DNA of 64,000 nt, from contig JAKLJL010000008.1 of NCBI GenBank assembly GCA_023151185.1, positions 79,508-143,507 on the forward strand, read 5' to 3'. The position numbers and the translations under genes are program-made. Below, in pieces: positions 18,560-27,394 of the stretch (position 1 is its first letter; every line of letters starts with the position of its first letter). Source of the DNA: Bacteroidota bacterium (GTDB lineage Bacteria > Bacteroidota > JABWAT01). The notes under the pieces were generated by a model. The model was not told the DNA's origin, ran no database searches, and saw nothing but the letters and a program-made list of their open reading frames with translations.

Positions 18560-18804
18560 GGCAGTGTCCTTTCAGTGTCAGTGAAGTTCACTTCGGGAAA
18601 TTTACCATTTTTCTTTGAAATCCGGGGTTAAAAAAGGGTCATTTTGGGGAGAGCCGGTATAACCTATTGGAAACCCGCACCTCACTTCCACAACGAAAGA
18701 CCAACGAAAGAAAGACGTAAAACGGGTACATTCAGGGTACAGTGCAGGTGGAAGTTCCACTCCATTTCCCGCAGTGCTGCTGGCTATACAGGAACTCCAT
18801 TTAC

Positions 18805-18831
18805 CACGAAAAACACGAAAGGCACGAAAAG
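18805..18831. repeat. CACGAA 9-bp imperfect tandem repeat
   Basis: Three units, CACGAAAAA, CACGAAAGG and CACGAAAAG, follow one another with a 9-base period. The phrase resembles the ACCACGAA-type intergenic sequence that I recall from unrelated environmental genomes, where it is often mis-annotated as a Lys/Thr-rich peptide. Its role is unknown. Confidence 0.55.
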
Positions 18832-19119
18832 GGAAAATTTGGATTCTATCCCTTACGCACTCTGATTAGGGGTGCCTTTAGAGCAGGACATTTCATCAGT
18901 AATAAAAGGTTGGGATCTTGTGGAAAATATCACAGAATCGGCCAAACCGCTTTAATAAATGTAATATCATGTCATTGTTTAGGGGGGGGGCTGTTGCATT
19001 CTATGATGATAGGGGGTAGCATTATTAAAAACAGTTAAAACAAGACTTACAAAGTGAGCCTGAAATAAATCGTTCCGGCTCAGGATCCTTAATTAAGTGA
19101 GAGAAATTTTAAGAAAAAC

Positions 19120-19151
19120 CCGGAGTGGCGATTGTTGGGGTGCCACTCCGG
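19120..19151. terminator. Perfect 10-bp inverted repeat upstream of secreted-protein gene
   Basis: CCGGAGTGGC (19120-19129) and GCCACTCCGG (19142-19151) form a perfect stem with a 12-base loop. There is no T-run, so it could be a terminator, a protein-binding site or an RNA hairpin in the leader of the gene starting at 19260. Confidence 0.35.
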
Positions 19152-19259
19152 TCCTGAGTGCAGGGTCATGGTTTTCTTTCCGGTTTAGCGGCCTTGAGAG
19201 AAAACCCGGCCCGTCAGGTTAACCAAACCCCGGCAAAATACGAAAAAAAGGAAAAAGAT

Positions 19260-20246
19260 ATGAACTCTCTTTTTCGTCTTTTGACGATAGTCATAGTGGG
19301 AATTGGCTTTGAAAACGGGTTGGCGCAGACGACCAGAGATGTTTCTTTTACCGTAACAACGGATGAAACATCCCTAAACAGGCTTGTCGCCAATAACTAC
19401 AGTTTAGCCAAGTTTCCTAAGGTTTATAATGGAACCTATAATGGGGCTGCTTTGAAGGTAGAATTTATTAAACGGCCAGTATGTGCAATTCAATCTGACG
19501 TGAAAATGGAATTCAGGTTAAGAGCAAACTATAAAATGGCATCTGCTCCATTCAATTTTACAACTGATAGTGTTCTGATTATTGTTCCGTTTGTAAATAT
19601 GTCCTCAATGATTGTGGATTCAAGTGACAATGATTCAATATGGGTTAAGGTTAATGTGAATGTAGACCGTATTGCTTTAAACCAAATTGTCACCAGTTTG
19701 TCGCTCCCCTCACAGATAAAGGATGGAATATTTGCATTGACGGATTCACTCTCAAGAACAAAATACACAATTTTAAGTAAAGCTTTCAGAAAACCTGATT
19801 TTAAGAGATCAAGCCCATACAATGATTATAAAATTGTGTCCGTTCCTGAACTGAATACAACAATAAATGGAAAAATATTTTCTACAATTAAAATTCCATT
19901 TCAAAGTATAAACCCTACTTATGATTTGCTTATTCTAACAATGGGACCAAGATTTGCATTTCAAGTGCAGCTTTACTCAAATACAAAGTTTTCCGTTTTA
20001 AGAATGAAAACCCTTATCCCGGGTTACTCTGTCTTTGAAACCAATACCTATGCAGAATCTGTACCCTATTCTGATGGCGGATACCTATTGGAAATTTATG
20101 ATTCAGGTTTTGATTTTAATGCGGCAGATGTGCTTCAAAAACTTACTATTACCATTATTCGGGACGGAGTAGAAAGTGATATTGTTTGGGATGCCCAACA
20201 AACCTTTTACAATGCTTATTATGAGCACCCTATTTTCATTGAGTAA
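19260..20246 (+). CDS. AT-rich exported protein of unknown function
   Basis: A 328-residue protein from the ATG at 19260, chosen because it follows AAAGGAAAAAG and begins a signal peptide (MNSLFRLLTIVIVGIGFENGLAQ); an upstream in-frame ATG at 19158 lacks both. The mature part is rich in beta-prone segments and in Asn, Ser and Ile. No family is recognised. Codon use (AAT, ATT, AGA) differs sharply from the CGG/CCG-rich neighbours, which suggests transfer. It is followed 4 bp later by a lipoprotein gene, so the two form an operon. Confidence 0.8.
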   Translation: MNSLFRLLTIVIVGIGFENGLAQTTRDVSFTVTTDETSLNRLVANNYSLAKFPKVYNGTYNGAALKVEFIKRPVCAIQSDVKMEFRLRANYKMASAPFNFTTDSVLIIVPFVNMSSMIVDSSDNDSIWVKVNVNVDRIALNQIVTSLSLPSQIKDGIFALTDSLSRTKYTILSKAFRKPDFKRSSPYNDYKIVSVPELNTTINGKIFSTIKIPFQSINPTYDLLILTMGPRFAFQVQLYSNTKFSVLRMKTLIPGYSVFETNTYAESVPYSDGGYLLEIYDSGFDFNAADVLQKLTITIIRDGVESDIVWDAQQTFYNAYYEHPIFIE

Positions 20247-20250
20247 TTTA

Positions 20251-21360
20251 ATGAGATTTTTGCTTATTCTGTCATTATTTCTTAATTCTTGCAGCAAAGA
20301 TTCAATCCCGTCTGACCCGGGAACTGAACCTGTTTCGGACTGCACTTCCACTTTTACCAGCCAGGAGTATACATGGAGAATGGACACTCTTGGATTAAAC
20401 TTTGGCCGTACACTTTTCCCTGTTGCTTTTTCCGACTCCGAAATTTTCATAATGGGGGGGATTGAATTACTGAACGGCGACTTGGCCTCCGGATTTTATT
20501 GGAACGGAAAAAAATGGTCTCCAATTATTTTTGGATCTGGTTATGAAGTTTATAACTCAAATACTGATGTTTGTAAAAGTGAGAATTTGATGGTAATAGT
20601 AGGAGGAGGCCTTTACAGGGATAAACCTGCAGTTGCGGAATTCAACAATATCACAAAAAAATGGACTGACTATCAGTTGAGTGATTCAGGGAGCTTTCTA
20701 TCGGTTTGGTGTGACCGAAACAGCAACTTCATTGCAGGAGGGAATAATGGTGTTCTGTATCAAAAACTTGGATTAAATGGGAGCTGGACAAAAATAAAAA
20801 GTCCCTCATCGTTTAATATTTCAAGTATAGGAGGAATAAGCAAGGATAATTATTTCATTTATAGTTATAAATGGAATTTTGAAATTGCTGATTTTGAATA
20901 TGAAATATGGGAATATAACTACGGAAAATGGATAAGGCGATACCAGTCTTCAAATCCAGGATTAAGTACAGGAATGCCAGGATTCAGTCCAAAGAAAATT
21001 GGTGGATTCACTTACTTTTATTGTACATTGGATCACTCCAGCAAACTGTTTTTTACCACAGATCCATCCTATTACTATTACCGAACTGAATCCGATTCAG
21101 TGTTCAAAAAGGGAACACTCCCCTTTTTTGGATCCATTGATAGTAAGGAACAATTTCCGCTGGTTTTATCTCCGAACGATATCTGGTTTCCTGGATACAG
21201 ATGGTATCATTGGAACGGGAAAACATTTGCCGAAATTGTTTTGCCAGGAAACTTTAGCCTGTATGCATCTGCCAGAGTAGCAAGAACAAAATCAAATACA
21301 ATGATAATCCCTGCAACCGATTTCAACTATTGGGTTGTGGTTCAGGGAAAACCAAAATAG
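20251..21360 (+). CDS. Lipoprotein with propeller-like repeats, paralogue of the one at 31462
   Basis: A 369-residue lipoprotein (lipobox LNSC in MRFLLILSLFLNSCS). The start at 20251 gives the best signal and lies 4 bp after the previous stop. The mature start contains YTWRMDTLG followed by repeated W-x-x-x-x-P style strands, the same plan as the 31462 lipoprotein (FTWRVDTLG). Relatives in Ignavibacteria-type genomes are often labelled glucosyl transferase without good reason; I see no transferase motif. Probably a surface beta-propeller of unknown ligand. AT-rich. Confidence 0.8.
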   Translation: MRFLLILSLFLNSCSKDSIPSDPGTEPVSDCTSTFTSQEYTWRMDTLGLNFGRTLFPVAFSDSEIFIMGGIELLNGDLASGFYWNGKKWSPIIFGSGYEVYNSNTDVCKSENLMVIVGGGLYRDKPAVAEFNNITKKWTDYQLSDSGSFLSVWCDRNSNFIAGGNNGVLYQKLGLNGSWTKIKSPSSFNISSIGGISKDNYFIYSYKWNFEIADFEYEIWEYNYGKWIRRYQSSNPGLSTGMPGFSPKKIGGFTYFYCTLDHSSKLFFTTDPSYYYYRTESDSVFKKGTLPFFGSIDSKEQFPLVLSPNDIWFPGYRWYHWNGKTFAEIVLPGNFSLYASARVARTKSNTMIIPATDFNYWVVVQGKPK

Positions 21361-21379
21361 AGCATTAAGGATAATAAAC

Positions 21380-24340
21380 ATGAAATCACTTTTAACCGTA
21401 CTTCTTACGTTACTTTTTTTTACCTCCCATTCTTTTGGCGGTGGAATTGAGGTTACCATTCCAAAACAGGACATGGAAAATTATTTTAAGGTATTGGCTC
21501 AATCCGGAAAGCTGTCAAGTGGAATCAGAAATCCGGACTATCAGGAAATTGTACTTTCTGGTTCGTTATACAGCAAAGTTTGGATTGATCTTCGTCAGTT
21601 TTCGGCAGTTGTCCGGGATTGCAATTTGACCTTGATACCTGCTGGAAATTCTTTTAGTTTGCTTTGTCCAAATACCAAACTAACTTTTGAAGCAAGAGCA
21701 CATAGCTGGACTTATGGCATCCCACAAGTCGATTGTAATTTTAAAAGATCAAAAAATACGGATACATTTAAAATTAATGGCAATTTTTCAATTTTCTCAA
21801 GAGGCGATACAGTTTTTTTAAGAATGATAACAAAAAGTGTTTCCTCTGGGTTAATTAAAGATGCATTGGAATGTGCCGAGGATTGGAGTTTTTTGGAATT
21901 GTTTGGTGTCGATTTGACAAAGGATTTGCCAGGGTTTTCGTTTATGGTAAATGATACAACCGATTACCCACTTAACTTTTTAAGTGATCCCAAAACAATA
22001 GATACATCAATACTTCCGGCTTTAACCATTACAGATGAAAAAATCGTGATCAAATTTGGTTTAAAAAACCAACCGCCGGTTCTCCAGGCTGAAAACCAAA
22101 TAAACAACCAACTTGCATCCGGTTTTCTAAATTATAAGAATTCAACCGGGAGCACATGGAGTGCTGGAGTTAGAAGCGGATTTCTGGTTGTTGATGAACA
22201 ACCAGTAACATCATCAATTGATATAAGATCTCAGGATAAAACGTTGGACAAAAATTCTGGTAAGTATTTATATAAGGTTCATTCACTGATTGGATGGCAG
22301 GGTGGGATTTCTAAAATTGCTGTTCCAAATAGTGGAACGAGGCAAATTCAAAGACAAGTTGGAAATGAAGATCAGCGGTTATCTGCAGATTATCTGGCAG
22401 CAAAATATGTTAAAATTGATAACAAATTTGAGGGATTATTTTCAAACTATGGCCTTATCTCCCTTGACTCAAATCCAGGATCAGTCAAATTTGATGATTG
22501 GTATTATTCGAATCAATACCCCTATCCGTTAACATCCACCCACAATGCTTCCCTCGGTCTTTCCTGGCAATTTCTGAACTGGAGTGATGGGGTCACCACA
22601 GCAAACAGAACAGTTTTGGTTAATCAGGATATCACCCTCACTGCCAACTGGAAAGCCATGATGGCCTCCAAATCGTCTGGTTGGGTGCAATCCCCATTGA
22701 TTTATTCCGGGAACGGGACCTCATCAGTGGTTTATTACTCAACCGATCCAACCTACTCGACGGGATTGTGGGTTCACCAGGAATCCGGAACCGGTACCCG
22801 GGAGATAAATGTTTTGGCAGATGGCTGGACGAACTGCCTGGATACACCACCACAATCGGTGGCCGTTTCCGATTATAACCGTCAGAAGACCTATGTCGGG
22901 TATATCAACTTTGAAAGCGGGATCAAAATTGTTTCTGTCCGGGAGTATATCAATGGTATCGAGACCGGGTTCACAACCAATATGGTTAATGAGACGGACC
23001 CGGTTGTTCAGAATCTAACTTCCAATGCCAAACTTTATATCTCCTCTTCACTATCATCAATGGGCGGAACAGCCCCGACCCATGCAAATCTGGTTCTTCT
23101 GACCATTATTGATGGTTCCTCAATCTACTACAAAACAATATCCCTGAGCGGTTCTGATGGCTCTGTGGTGACCAGGAGCGGCTGGACCACCATGACAAAT
23201 GCCTACACGCCTAAATTTGTGACAAACGGAAGAGTTCCGTATCTGGTCTGGCTCGAAAACGGGTCTGTAAAATGTCTGAGGTATAAACCGGGAACAAACT
23301 GGGGAAACCCCTACACCCTGTATTCAAACGGTCCGTTTTACGATGTTGCCGCAGCCGTTACTCCCGGTGATGATCTGGTGCTGATGATGAAACGGATCAA
23401 TTCAGGTGGCCCGGCACTCTGTACCGGAAAGTTTTATGTCAACGGCTCAACAATGCCGTTAACTGTTCTCGAAACCACCACGACCGGGAATTACCTCACT
23501 CATTCCCTTGCGGCCGAAGGGACCAAACTGCTGTCGGTTGTCGGGAAAATGCCATCTGCCGGTCAGCCCTACACCTATAACCTGTGGAAGCATAACGGAA
23601 GTTCGTGGAGCAAAGAAGTCAGCGGGACCTCAACTCCCAAAAAACTGCTGCATAATGAAGTGGATGTCACGGCCTATGAATTTGCCACAGCCACGACCCC
23701 GGTCTTGTATGCCCTGAAAACTACTTCTGTAAACTGGGGTCCGTCAACGGAGAAGGTGGATCAGGAAACCGGACTTTCAGTCGTTGCAGCCCGGTTGGGG
23801 GATACCCTGACCTGGTATACCACCGTTGATCCGGTATCCGTCGATTCCATGCTGGTCGATACCACGGGCCTGTGGCATATTGTTGTGAAGACAGAAGAGG
23901 CCAGAGAAATCCTGATCTCCGGACTGAACCGGTTTGGTTCAGCAGTTTGGGTCGACTCCAGCCGGACGGTTCAGTTTACACCGGCGGAAGCCCGGTACAC
24001 CTTCTGGGTTGTTGATCCAACTGGGAATAAAATGCGGTACGCCAAAGATCAGGCAGATCCTGAGGAAGCTGAGTTTAAACTGGAAGATCAGGTCAGTGTC
24101 TTTCCGAATCCGTTTAATCCGGCCACGGTATTCTCGGTAACGGTTGCTGAACCCTCGCGGGTGAAACTGCATATTTACAACGTCATCGGTCAGCAGGTGG
24201 CAGAAATCGTCAATACCGACCTGACAGCAGGTGTGCATGATTACCGGTTAAATGCCGGAAGCTGGGCCTCGGGCACCTACTTCTACCGGCTTCAGATCGG
24301 TGATAAACTGAAATCGGGTAAGATCCAGTTGGTCAAGTAA
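21380..24340 (+). CDS. Secreted mosaic protein with T9SS type A sorting domain
   Basis: A 986-residue secreted protein from the ATG at 21380, which begins the signal MKSLLTVLLTLLFFTSHSFGG. Residues 20-370 form an AT-rich unknown domain; around residues 385-430 there is an InlB/flagellin-like module (FLNWSDGV, LTANW); then a long beta-rich propeller-like region; and the C-terminal ~75 residues are a T9SS type A sorting domain (FPNPFNPATVFSV, LHIYNVIGQQV, SGTYFYRLQIG, SGKIQLVK). The first half uses AT-rich codons and the second half, from about 22.5 kb, the CCGG-rich host style, which points to domain shuffling. It would be exported to the surface by type IX secretion. Confidence 0.88.
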   Translation: MKSLLTVLLTLLFFTSHSFGGGIEVTIPKQDMENYFKVLAQSGKLSSGIRNPDYQEIVLSGSLYSKVWIDLRQFSAVVRDCNLTLIPAGNSFSLLCPNTKLTFEARAHSWTYGIPQVDCNFKRSKNTDTFKINGNFSIFSRGDTVFLRMITKSVSSGLIKDALECAEDWSFLELFGVDLTKDLPGFSFMVNDTTDYPLNFLSDPKTIDTSILPALTITDEKIVIKFGLKNQPPVLQAENQINNQLASGFLNYKNSTGSTWSAGVRSGFLVVDEQPVTSSIDIRSQDKTLDKNSGKYLYKVHSLIGWQGGISKIAVPNSGTRQIQRQVGNEDQRLSADYLAAKYVKIDNKFEGLFSNYGLISLDSNPGSVKFDDWYYSNQYPYPLTSTHNASLGLSWQFLNWSDGVTTANRTVLVNQDITLTANWKAMMASKSSGWVQSPLIYSGNGTSSVVYYSTDPTYSTGLWVHQESGTGTREINVLADGWTNCLDTPPQSVAVSDYNRQKTYVGYINFESGIKIVSVREYINGIETGFTTNMVNETDPVVQNLTSNAKLYISSSLSSMGGTAPTHANLVLLTIIDGSSIYYKTISLSGSDGSVVTRSGWTTMTNAYTPKFVTNGRVPYLVWLENGSVKCLRYKPGTNWGNPYTLYSNGPFYDVAAAVTPGDDLVLMMKRINSGGPALCTGKFYVNGSTMPLTVLETTTTGNYLTHSLAAEGTKLLSVVGKMPSAGQPYTYNLWKHNGSSWSKEVSGTSTPKKLLHNEVDVTAYEFATATTPVLYALKTTSVNWGPSTEKVDQETGLSVVAARLGDTLTWYTTVDPVSVDSMLVDTTGLWHIVVKTEEAREILISGLNRFGSAVWVDSSRTVQFTPAEARYTFWVVDPTGNKMRYAKDQADPEEAEFKLEDQVSVFPNPFNPATVFSVTVAEPSRVKLHIYNVIGQQVAEIVNTDLTAGVHDYRLNAGSWASGTYFYRLQIGDKLKSGKIQLVK

Positions 24341-24364
24341 CCTTCAAGGTCATGACAATCAAAG

Positions 24365-24402
24365 AAATGGGCTGTTTCTATTTTTTGAGACAGCCCATTT
24401 TC
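24365..24402 (+). terminator. Intrinsic terminator after T9SS cargo gene
   Basis: AAATGGGCTGTTTC pairs with GAGACAGCCCATTT (one mismatch) around a T-rich loop, with TTC and further pyrimidines after it, 25 bp beyond the stop. Confidence 0.75.
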
Positions 24403-24509
24403 TTTACCACAACCCCAAACCTGTCGCTTCCTATTCAAAATGTGGGAAAAATAATCCATTCTTTCAATAATTCCTTCTGGCCTCTGGGGTCTTCATTTCT
24501 CAAAATTCT

Positions 24510-24965
24510 CTTTTTAATTCCTTTGCAGAAGACATGGACCGGGATTTTAAACGCGGTCTCTGGCTTGGGCTTTTTTCCCCGACACCGGTTTTGCCGATGA
24601 GCTGGTGGTGGGAGTTTTTTGAAAACCGGGGTCTCATGACCTGTTTCCGCCAGGTGAGGGAACTGAATGACCGGATGCTGGCAGCCGGCGGGGGACACTT
24701 TCAGGAAATGGAGGTTACGGTTACCGGCGGATCAGGACTGGCAGTCAGGGCAGGAAAAGACCTTTTTATTTACCTGTGGAAGGATAAACCCGGCGCCGGG
24801 CCCCTGTCCTGTTCGGTGCAGGGGAACTGGAAAGAGTGTGAACTGATTGACCCTGAAACCGGCAAAAGCAAGGCCGGGATTCTGGTGCGGGACTCTGTAT
24901 CCCTCCGGACGGAACCGGTTCCGGCAGGGATAAACGGTGACGTGCTGCTGATTCTTACCGACTGA
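24510..24965 (+). pseudogene. C-terminal relic of a GH5-like/DUF5060-type glycoside hydrolase
   Basis: The frame reads about 150 residues that look like only the C-terminal end of a large secreted glycosidase: RGLWLGLFSPTPVLPMSWWWEFF matches the strand-loop with conserved tryptophans at the end of the barrel of the GH5-like DUF4038/DUF5060 proteins, followed by a small all-beta domain (YLWKDKPG, LIDPETGK). The ATG at 24534 lies inside this conserved stretch and has no Shine-Dalgarno. There is no upstream catalytic barrel, so I read it as a 5'-truncated gene. The family link is by recall of the motif and is moderate in certainty. Confidence 0.5.
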
Positions 24966-24999
24966 GTCTGCGGGCCGTTTTTGTTTCAGCGAGGCAGAA

Positions 25000-25434
25000 T
25001 CAGGATTTCAGTTTTTGGATAATCTGATAAACGGCACAGCCAACACAATATCCGAAAACCGATTCGACCACAGCACAGGAAGCAAACAGCACGGCTACCA
25101 CAACGGCAATCCAGGTCAGGCTGAACAGGGTCAGAAGGGTTACAGCGACGGAAAAAAGCAGTCCGAGGGTGGCGGCAAACCGCTTCGGGGCTTCATCAGC
25201 CGGGTCGGGTGCCAGTGCCAGGGAAGTCTGGATCAGCCGGCTGAGGGTGTGGATCAGGCTCAGACGGGGTTTCCGGGCAAGCCGGGCGGCAAAATCCACG
25301 GTCAAAAATGCCGGAATCAGCCAGGAATGGGTGATCAGAAATCCAATCAGCCAAAGGGCAATCTGGCCGGCAGTCAGCCGGATGGTAGTCTGATCAACTG
25401 ACCGGAGGGTCACGGGGCAGGCGGGGGAAGACAT
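25000..25434 (-). CDS. DUF4395 inner-membrane protein
   Basis: A 144-residue membrane protein with about four hydrophobic helices, a CP near the N-terminus (SPACPVT) and the family motif GYCVGCAVYQ close to the C-terminus. DUF4395 proteins are often found beside rhodanese and thioredoxin genes; the CxxC-like pair may take part in sulfur or redox chemistry. The start follows AGGAGTT. It is the last gene of the OsmC-metZ-rhodanese-DUF4395 operon, 15 bp after the rhodanese gene. Confidence 0.88.
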   Translation of the reverse strand: MSSPACPVTLRSVDQTTIRLTAGQIALWLIGFLITHSWLIPAFLTVDFAARLARKPRLSLIHTLSRLIQTSLALAPDPADEAPKRFAATLGLLFSVAVTLLTLFSLTWIAVVVAVLFASCAVVESVFGYCVGCAVYQIIQKLKS

Positions 25435-25449
25435 AAGAACTCCTGTTTG

Positions 25450-25764
25450 TTAATATTTGGGGACGGACGGGTCAATTTCATCTGACCAGCGGAGAATGCC
25501 GCCGTCGAGATTGTAAAGATTGGTGAATCCGGCAGCTTCCAGTTGACTCTGGGCCATACCGCTTCGTTTACCGCTTCGGCAGAGAAGGGCAACCGGTTTA
25601 TCCTTGGAAATCCGGTGAGTGTTCTGAAGCAACGTTCCCAGCGGAATCAGATCGCCGCCGATGTTGCAGAACGTAAATTCCTGGGTTTCCCTGACGTCGA
25701 CCAGTTGAAAGTCTTTTTTGGCATCGATCCAGGTTTTGAGTTTGGTAACGGAAAGTGTTTTCAT
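25450..25764 (-). CDS. Single-domain rhodanese
   Basis: A 104-residue cytoplasmic sulfurtransferase domain. The active-site loop is CRSGKRS, with the persulfide-carrying cysteine, and the fold features VDVRE and AGFTNLYNLDGGILRW are intact. No signal peptide. It sits between metZ and the DUF4395 gene and probably handles sulfane sulfur for, or from, homocysteine synthesis. Confidence 0.92.
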   Translation of the reverse strand: MKTLSVTKLKTWIDAKKDFQLVDVRETQEFTFCNIGGDLIPLGTLLQNTHRISKDKPVALLCRSGKRSGMAQSQLEAAGFTNLYNLDGGILRWSDEIDPSVPKY

Positions 25765-25790
25765 AAGGTGATGAGTCTGGGTGAACCGGG

Positions 25791-26969
25791 TTACCGGATG
25801 GCTGCCAGGGCAGTGGCAATATCCGCCTGAATATCAACGGGATGTTCCAACCCGGCAGAAATCCGGACCAGGCCGGGACTGATTCCGACAGCAAGACGGT
25901 CTGCTTCCGACAGTTTGGAATGAGTCGTCGAGGCCGGATGGGTGGCGATTGACCGGGAATCCCCCAGATTGGCCGTATGAGACAGCATCGTCAGGGAATC
26001 AAGGAACCGCCGACCTGCCGGAAGTCCGCCTTTAACGACAAAGGAGACCAGTCCGCCGCCCAGTTTCATCTGCTTCCGGGCCAGTTTTTCCTGCGGATGT
26101 GACGGAAGAAACGGATAAATCACCCGCTCGACTTCCGGGCGGGTTTCGAGCCAGAGGGCCAGTTCATGGGCCGTCGCACAATGACGGTCCATTCGTACAG
26201 CCAGCGTTTCGAGACTTTTCGATAAAATCCAGGCATTGAACGGTGACAAAGCCGGGCCCGTATGCCGGGCGAAAAACCGGATTTCCCTGATCAGATCCTT
26301 CGGCCCGGTAACCACCCCGCCAATTGTCCTGCCCTGACCGTCGATAAATTTGGTTGCCGAATGAATGACCAGATCGGCTCCCCACTTTGCCGGTTGCTGC
26401 AGATACGGAGTTGCAAAGCAGTTATCTACTGCAAGAATCACGTTGCGGGATCTGCAAATTCCCGAAAGCCAGTCCAGATCAATCAGATCCAGAGCCGGAT
26501 TCGACGGCGTTTCGACAAAACACATCCGGGTTTCGGGCCGGATGGCGGCTTCCCAGGTTTCGAGTGAGGTGATGTCAGCATAGGTATGGGAAATCCCGAA
26601 TTTCGGCAGAATCTGGGTTAAAATCTGGTGGGTGGAGCCGAACACAGACCGGGAAACCAGCAGGTGGTCACCGGCTTTCAGCAGGGCGCCAAAGGTCGTG
26701 AAAATGGCCGCCATTCCGCTGGCGGTGGCGATTCCGTCTTCGGTTCCTTCGAGGGAACAGATTTTCCCGACCAGTTCTGAGTTGTTCGGATTCGAAAACC
26801 GGGTGTAAATTGTTCCCGGAATCTCATCGGCAAAAAGGGCCCGGGCCTGTTCTGCATCCTCAAATACAAAACTGGAGGTCAGGTACAGCGGGGCCGAGTG
26901 CTCCCGGTTTTCCGTCCGGGCAATCTGGTTTCTGACCGCACGGGTTTCGAACCGCCAGTTACTGCTCAT
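25791..26969 (-). CDS. metZ: O-succinylhomoserine sulfhydrylase
   Basis: A 392-residue PLP enzyme of the Cys/Met metabolism family, which makes homocysteine from an O-acylhomoserine and sulfide (MetZ) or the related trans-sulfuration reaction (MetB). The PLP lysine is Lys207 in HSATKFIDGQGRTIGG, the wording typical of MetZ. SVFGSTHQI and ISAGLEHPVDI are conserved. I chose the start at 26969, whose ATG overlaps the TGA of the OsmC gene (ATGA); a longer frame from 27044 would only overlap that gene further. MetZ is favoured over MetB but not proven. Confidence 0.9.
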   Translation of the reverse strand: MSSNWRFETRAVRNQIARTENREHSAPLYLTSSFVFEDAEQARALFADEIPGTIYTRFSNPNNSELVGKICSLEGTEDGIATASGMAAIFTTFGALLKAGDHLLVSRSVFGSTHQILTQILPKFGISHTYADITSLETWEAAIRPETRMCFVETPSNPALDLIDLDWLSGICRSRNVILAVDNCFATPYLQQPAKWGADLVIHSATKFIDGQGRTIGGVVTGPKDLIREIRFFARHTGPALSPFNAWILSKSLETLAVRMDRHCATAHELALWLETRPEVERVIYPFLPSHPQEKLARKQMKLGGGLVSFVVKGGLPAGRRFLDSLTMLSHTANLGDSRSIATHPASTTHSKLSEADRLAVGISPGLVRISAGLEHPVDIQADIATALAAIR

Positions 26970-27394
26970 GCGGTCTCTCCCGGAATGATTTCCCAGGAAT
27001 AGGTGATCACGGCTGTTTTTTCCAGAACACGGGCTACTGAACAATATTTATCCAGAGATAAGGCCAGTGCCCGTTCCACTTTATCCCGATTGAGATTTCC
27101 TTTTAAAATGTACCGGGCATGGATCGTGGTAAAAAGGGAAGGCTCAACATCCGGCTGGCGTTCGGCGTCCAGAATAACCTGCAGGTCTTCGAGCGGTTCC
27201 CTGAATTTTTTCAGGATTGAAATGACGTCAATCGAACTGCATCCGCCAAGTCCTGCAATCAGCAACTCCATGGGCCGCATTCCCTGATTCCGTCCACCGA
27301 TGGCGGGACCGGCATCGAGGTGAACCTGCCGTCCCTGTTCATTCTCGGCCAGAAGGTGGAAGGCGTCATCCAGGCGTTTCAGTGTCAGTTTCAT
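26966..27394 (-). CDS. OsmC-family redox protein
   Basis: A 142-residue OsmC/Ohr-fold protein of the YhfA-like branch. The two reactive cysteines are in GGCSSIDV and DKYCSVAR. Members reduce peroxides or act on thiols; here, first in an operon with metZ and a rhodanese, a role in sulfur or persulfide handling is likely. A sigma-70-like promoter lies about 50 bp upstream, and the stop overlaps the metZ start. Confidence 0.9.
   Translation of the reverse strand: MKLTLKRLDDAFHLLAENEQGRQVHLDAGPAIGGRNQGMRPMELLIAGLGGCSSIDVISILKKFREPLEDLQVILDAERQPDVEPSLFTTIHARYILKGNLNRDKVERALALSLDKYCSVARVLEKTAVITYSWEIIPGETA

Larger units (their letters stand above)
18560..19259. other. Gene-free, AT-shifted spacer
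   Basis: About 700 bases with no convincing gene. It holds the CACGAA tandem repeat (18805-18831), a 9-base G run (18982-18990) and the 10-bp stem hairpin near 19120-19151. Composition shifts here from the CCGG-rich host style to AT-rich DNA. The short open frames present have no Shine-Dalgarno or family resemblance. Confidence 0.6.

Noticed and set aside
18805-18831. CRISPR-like array
   Set aside because: Only three 9-bp units with no spacers and no cas genes; a simple tandem repeat.
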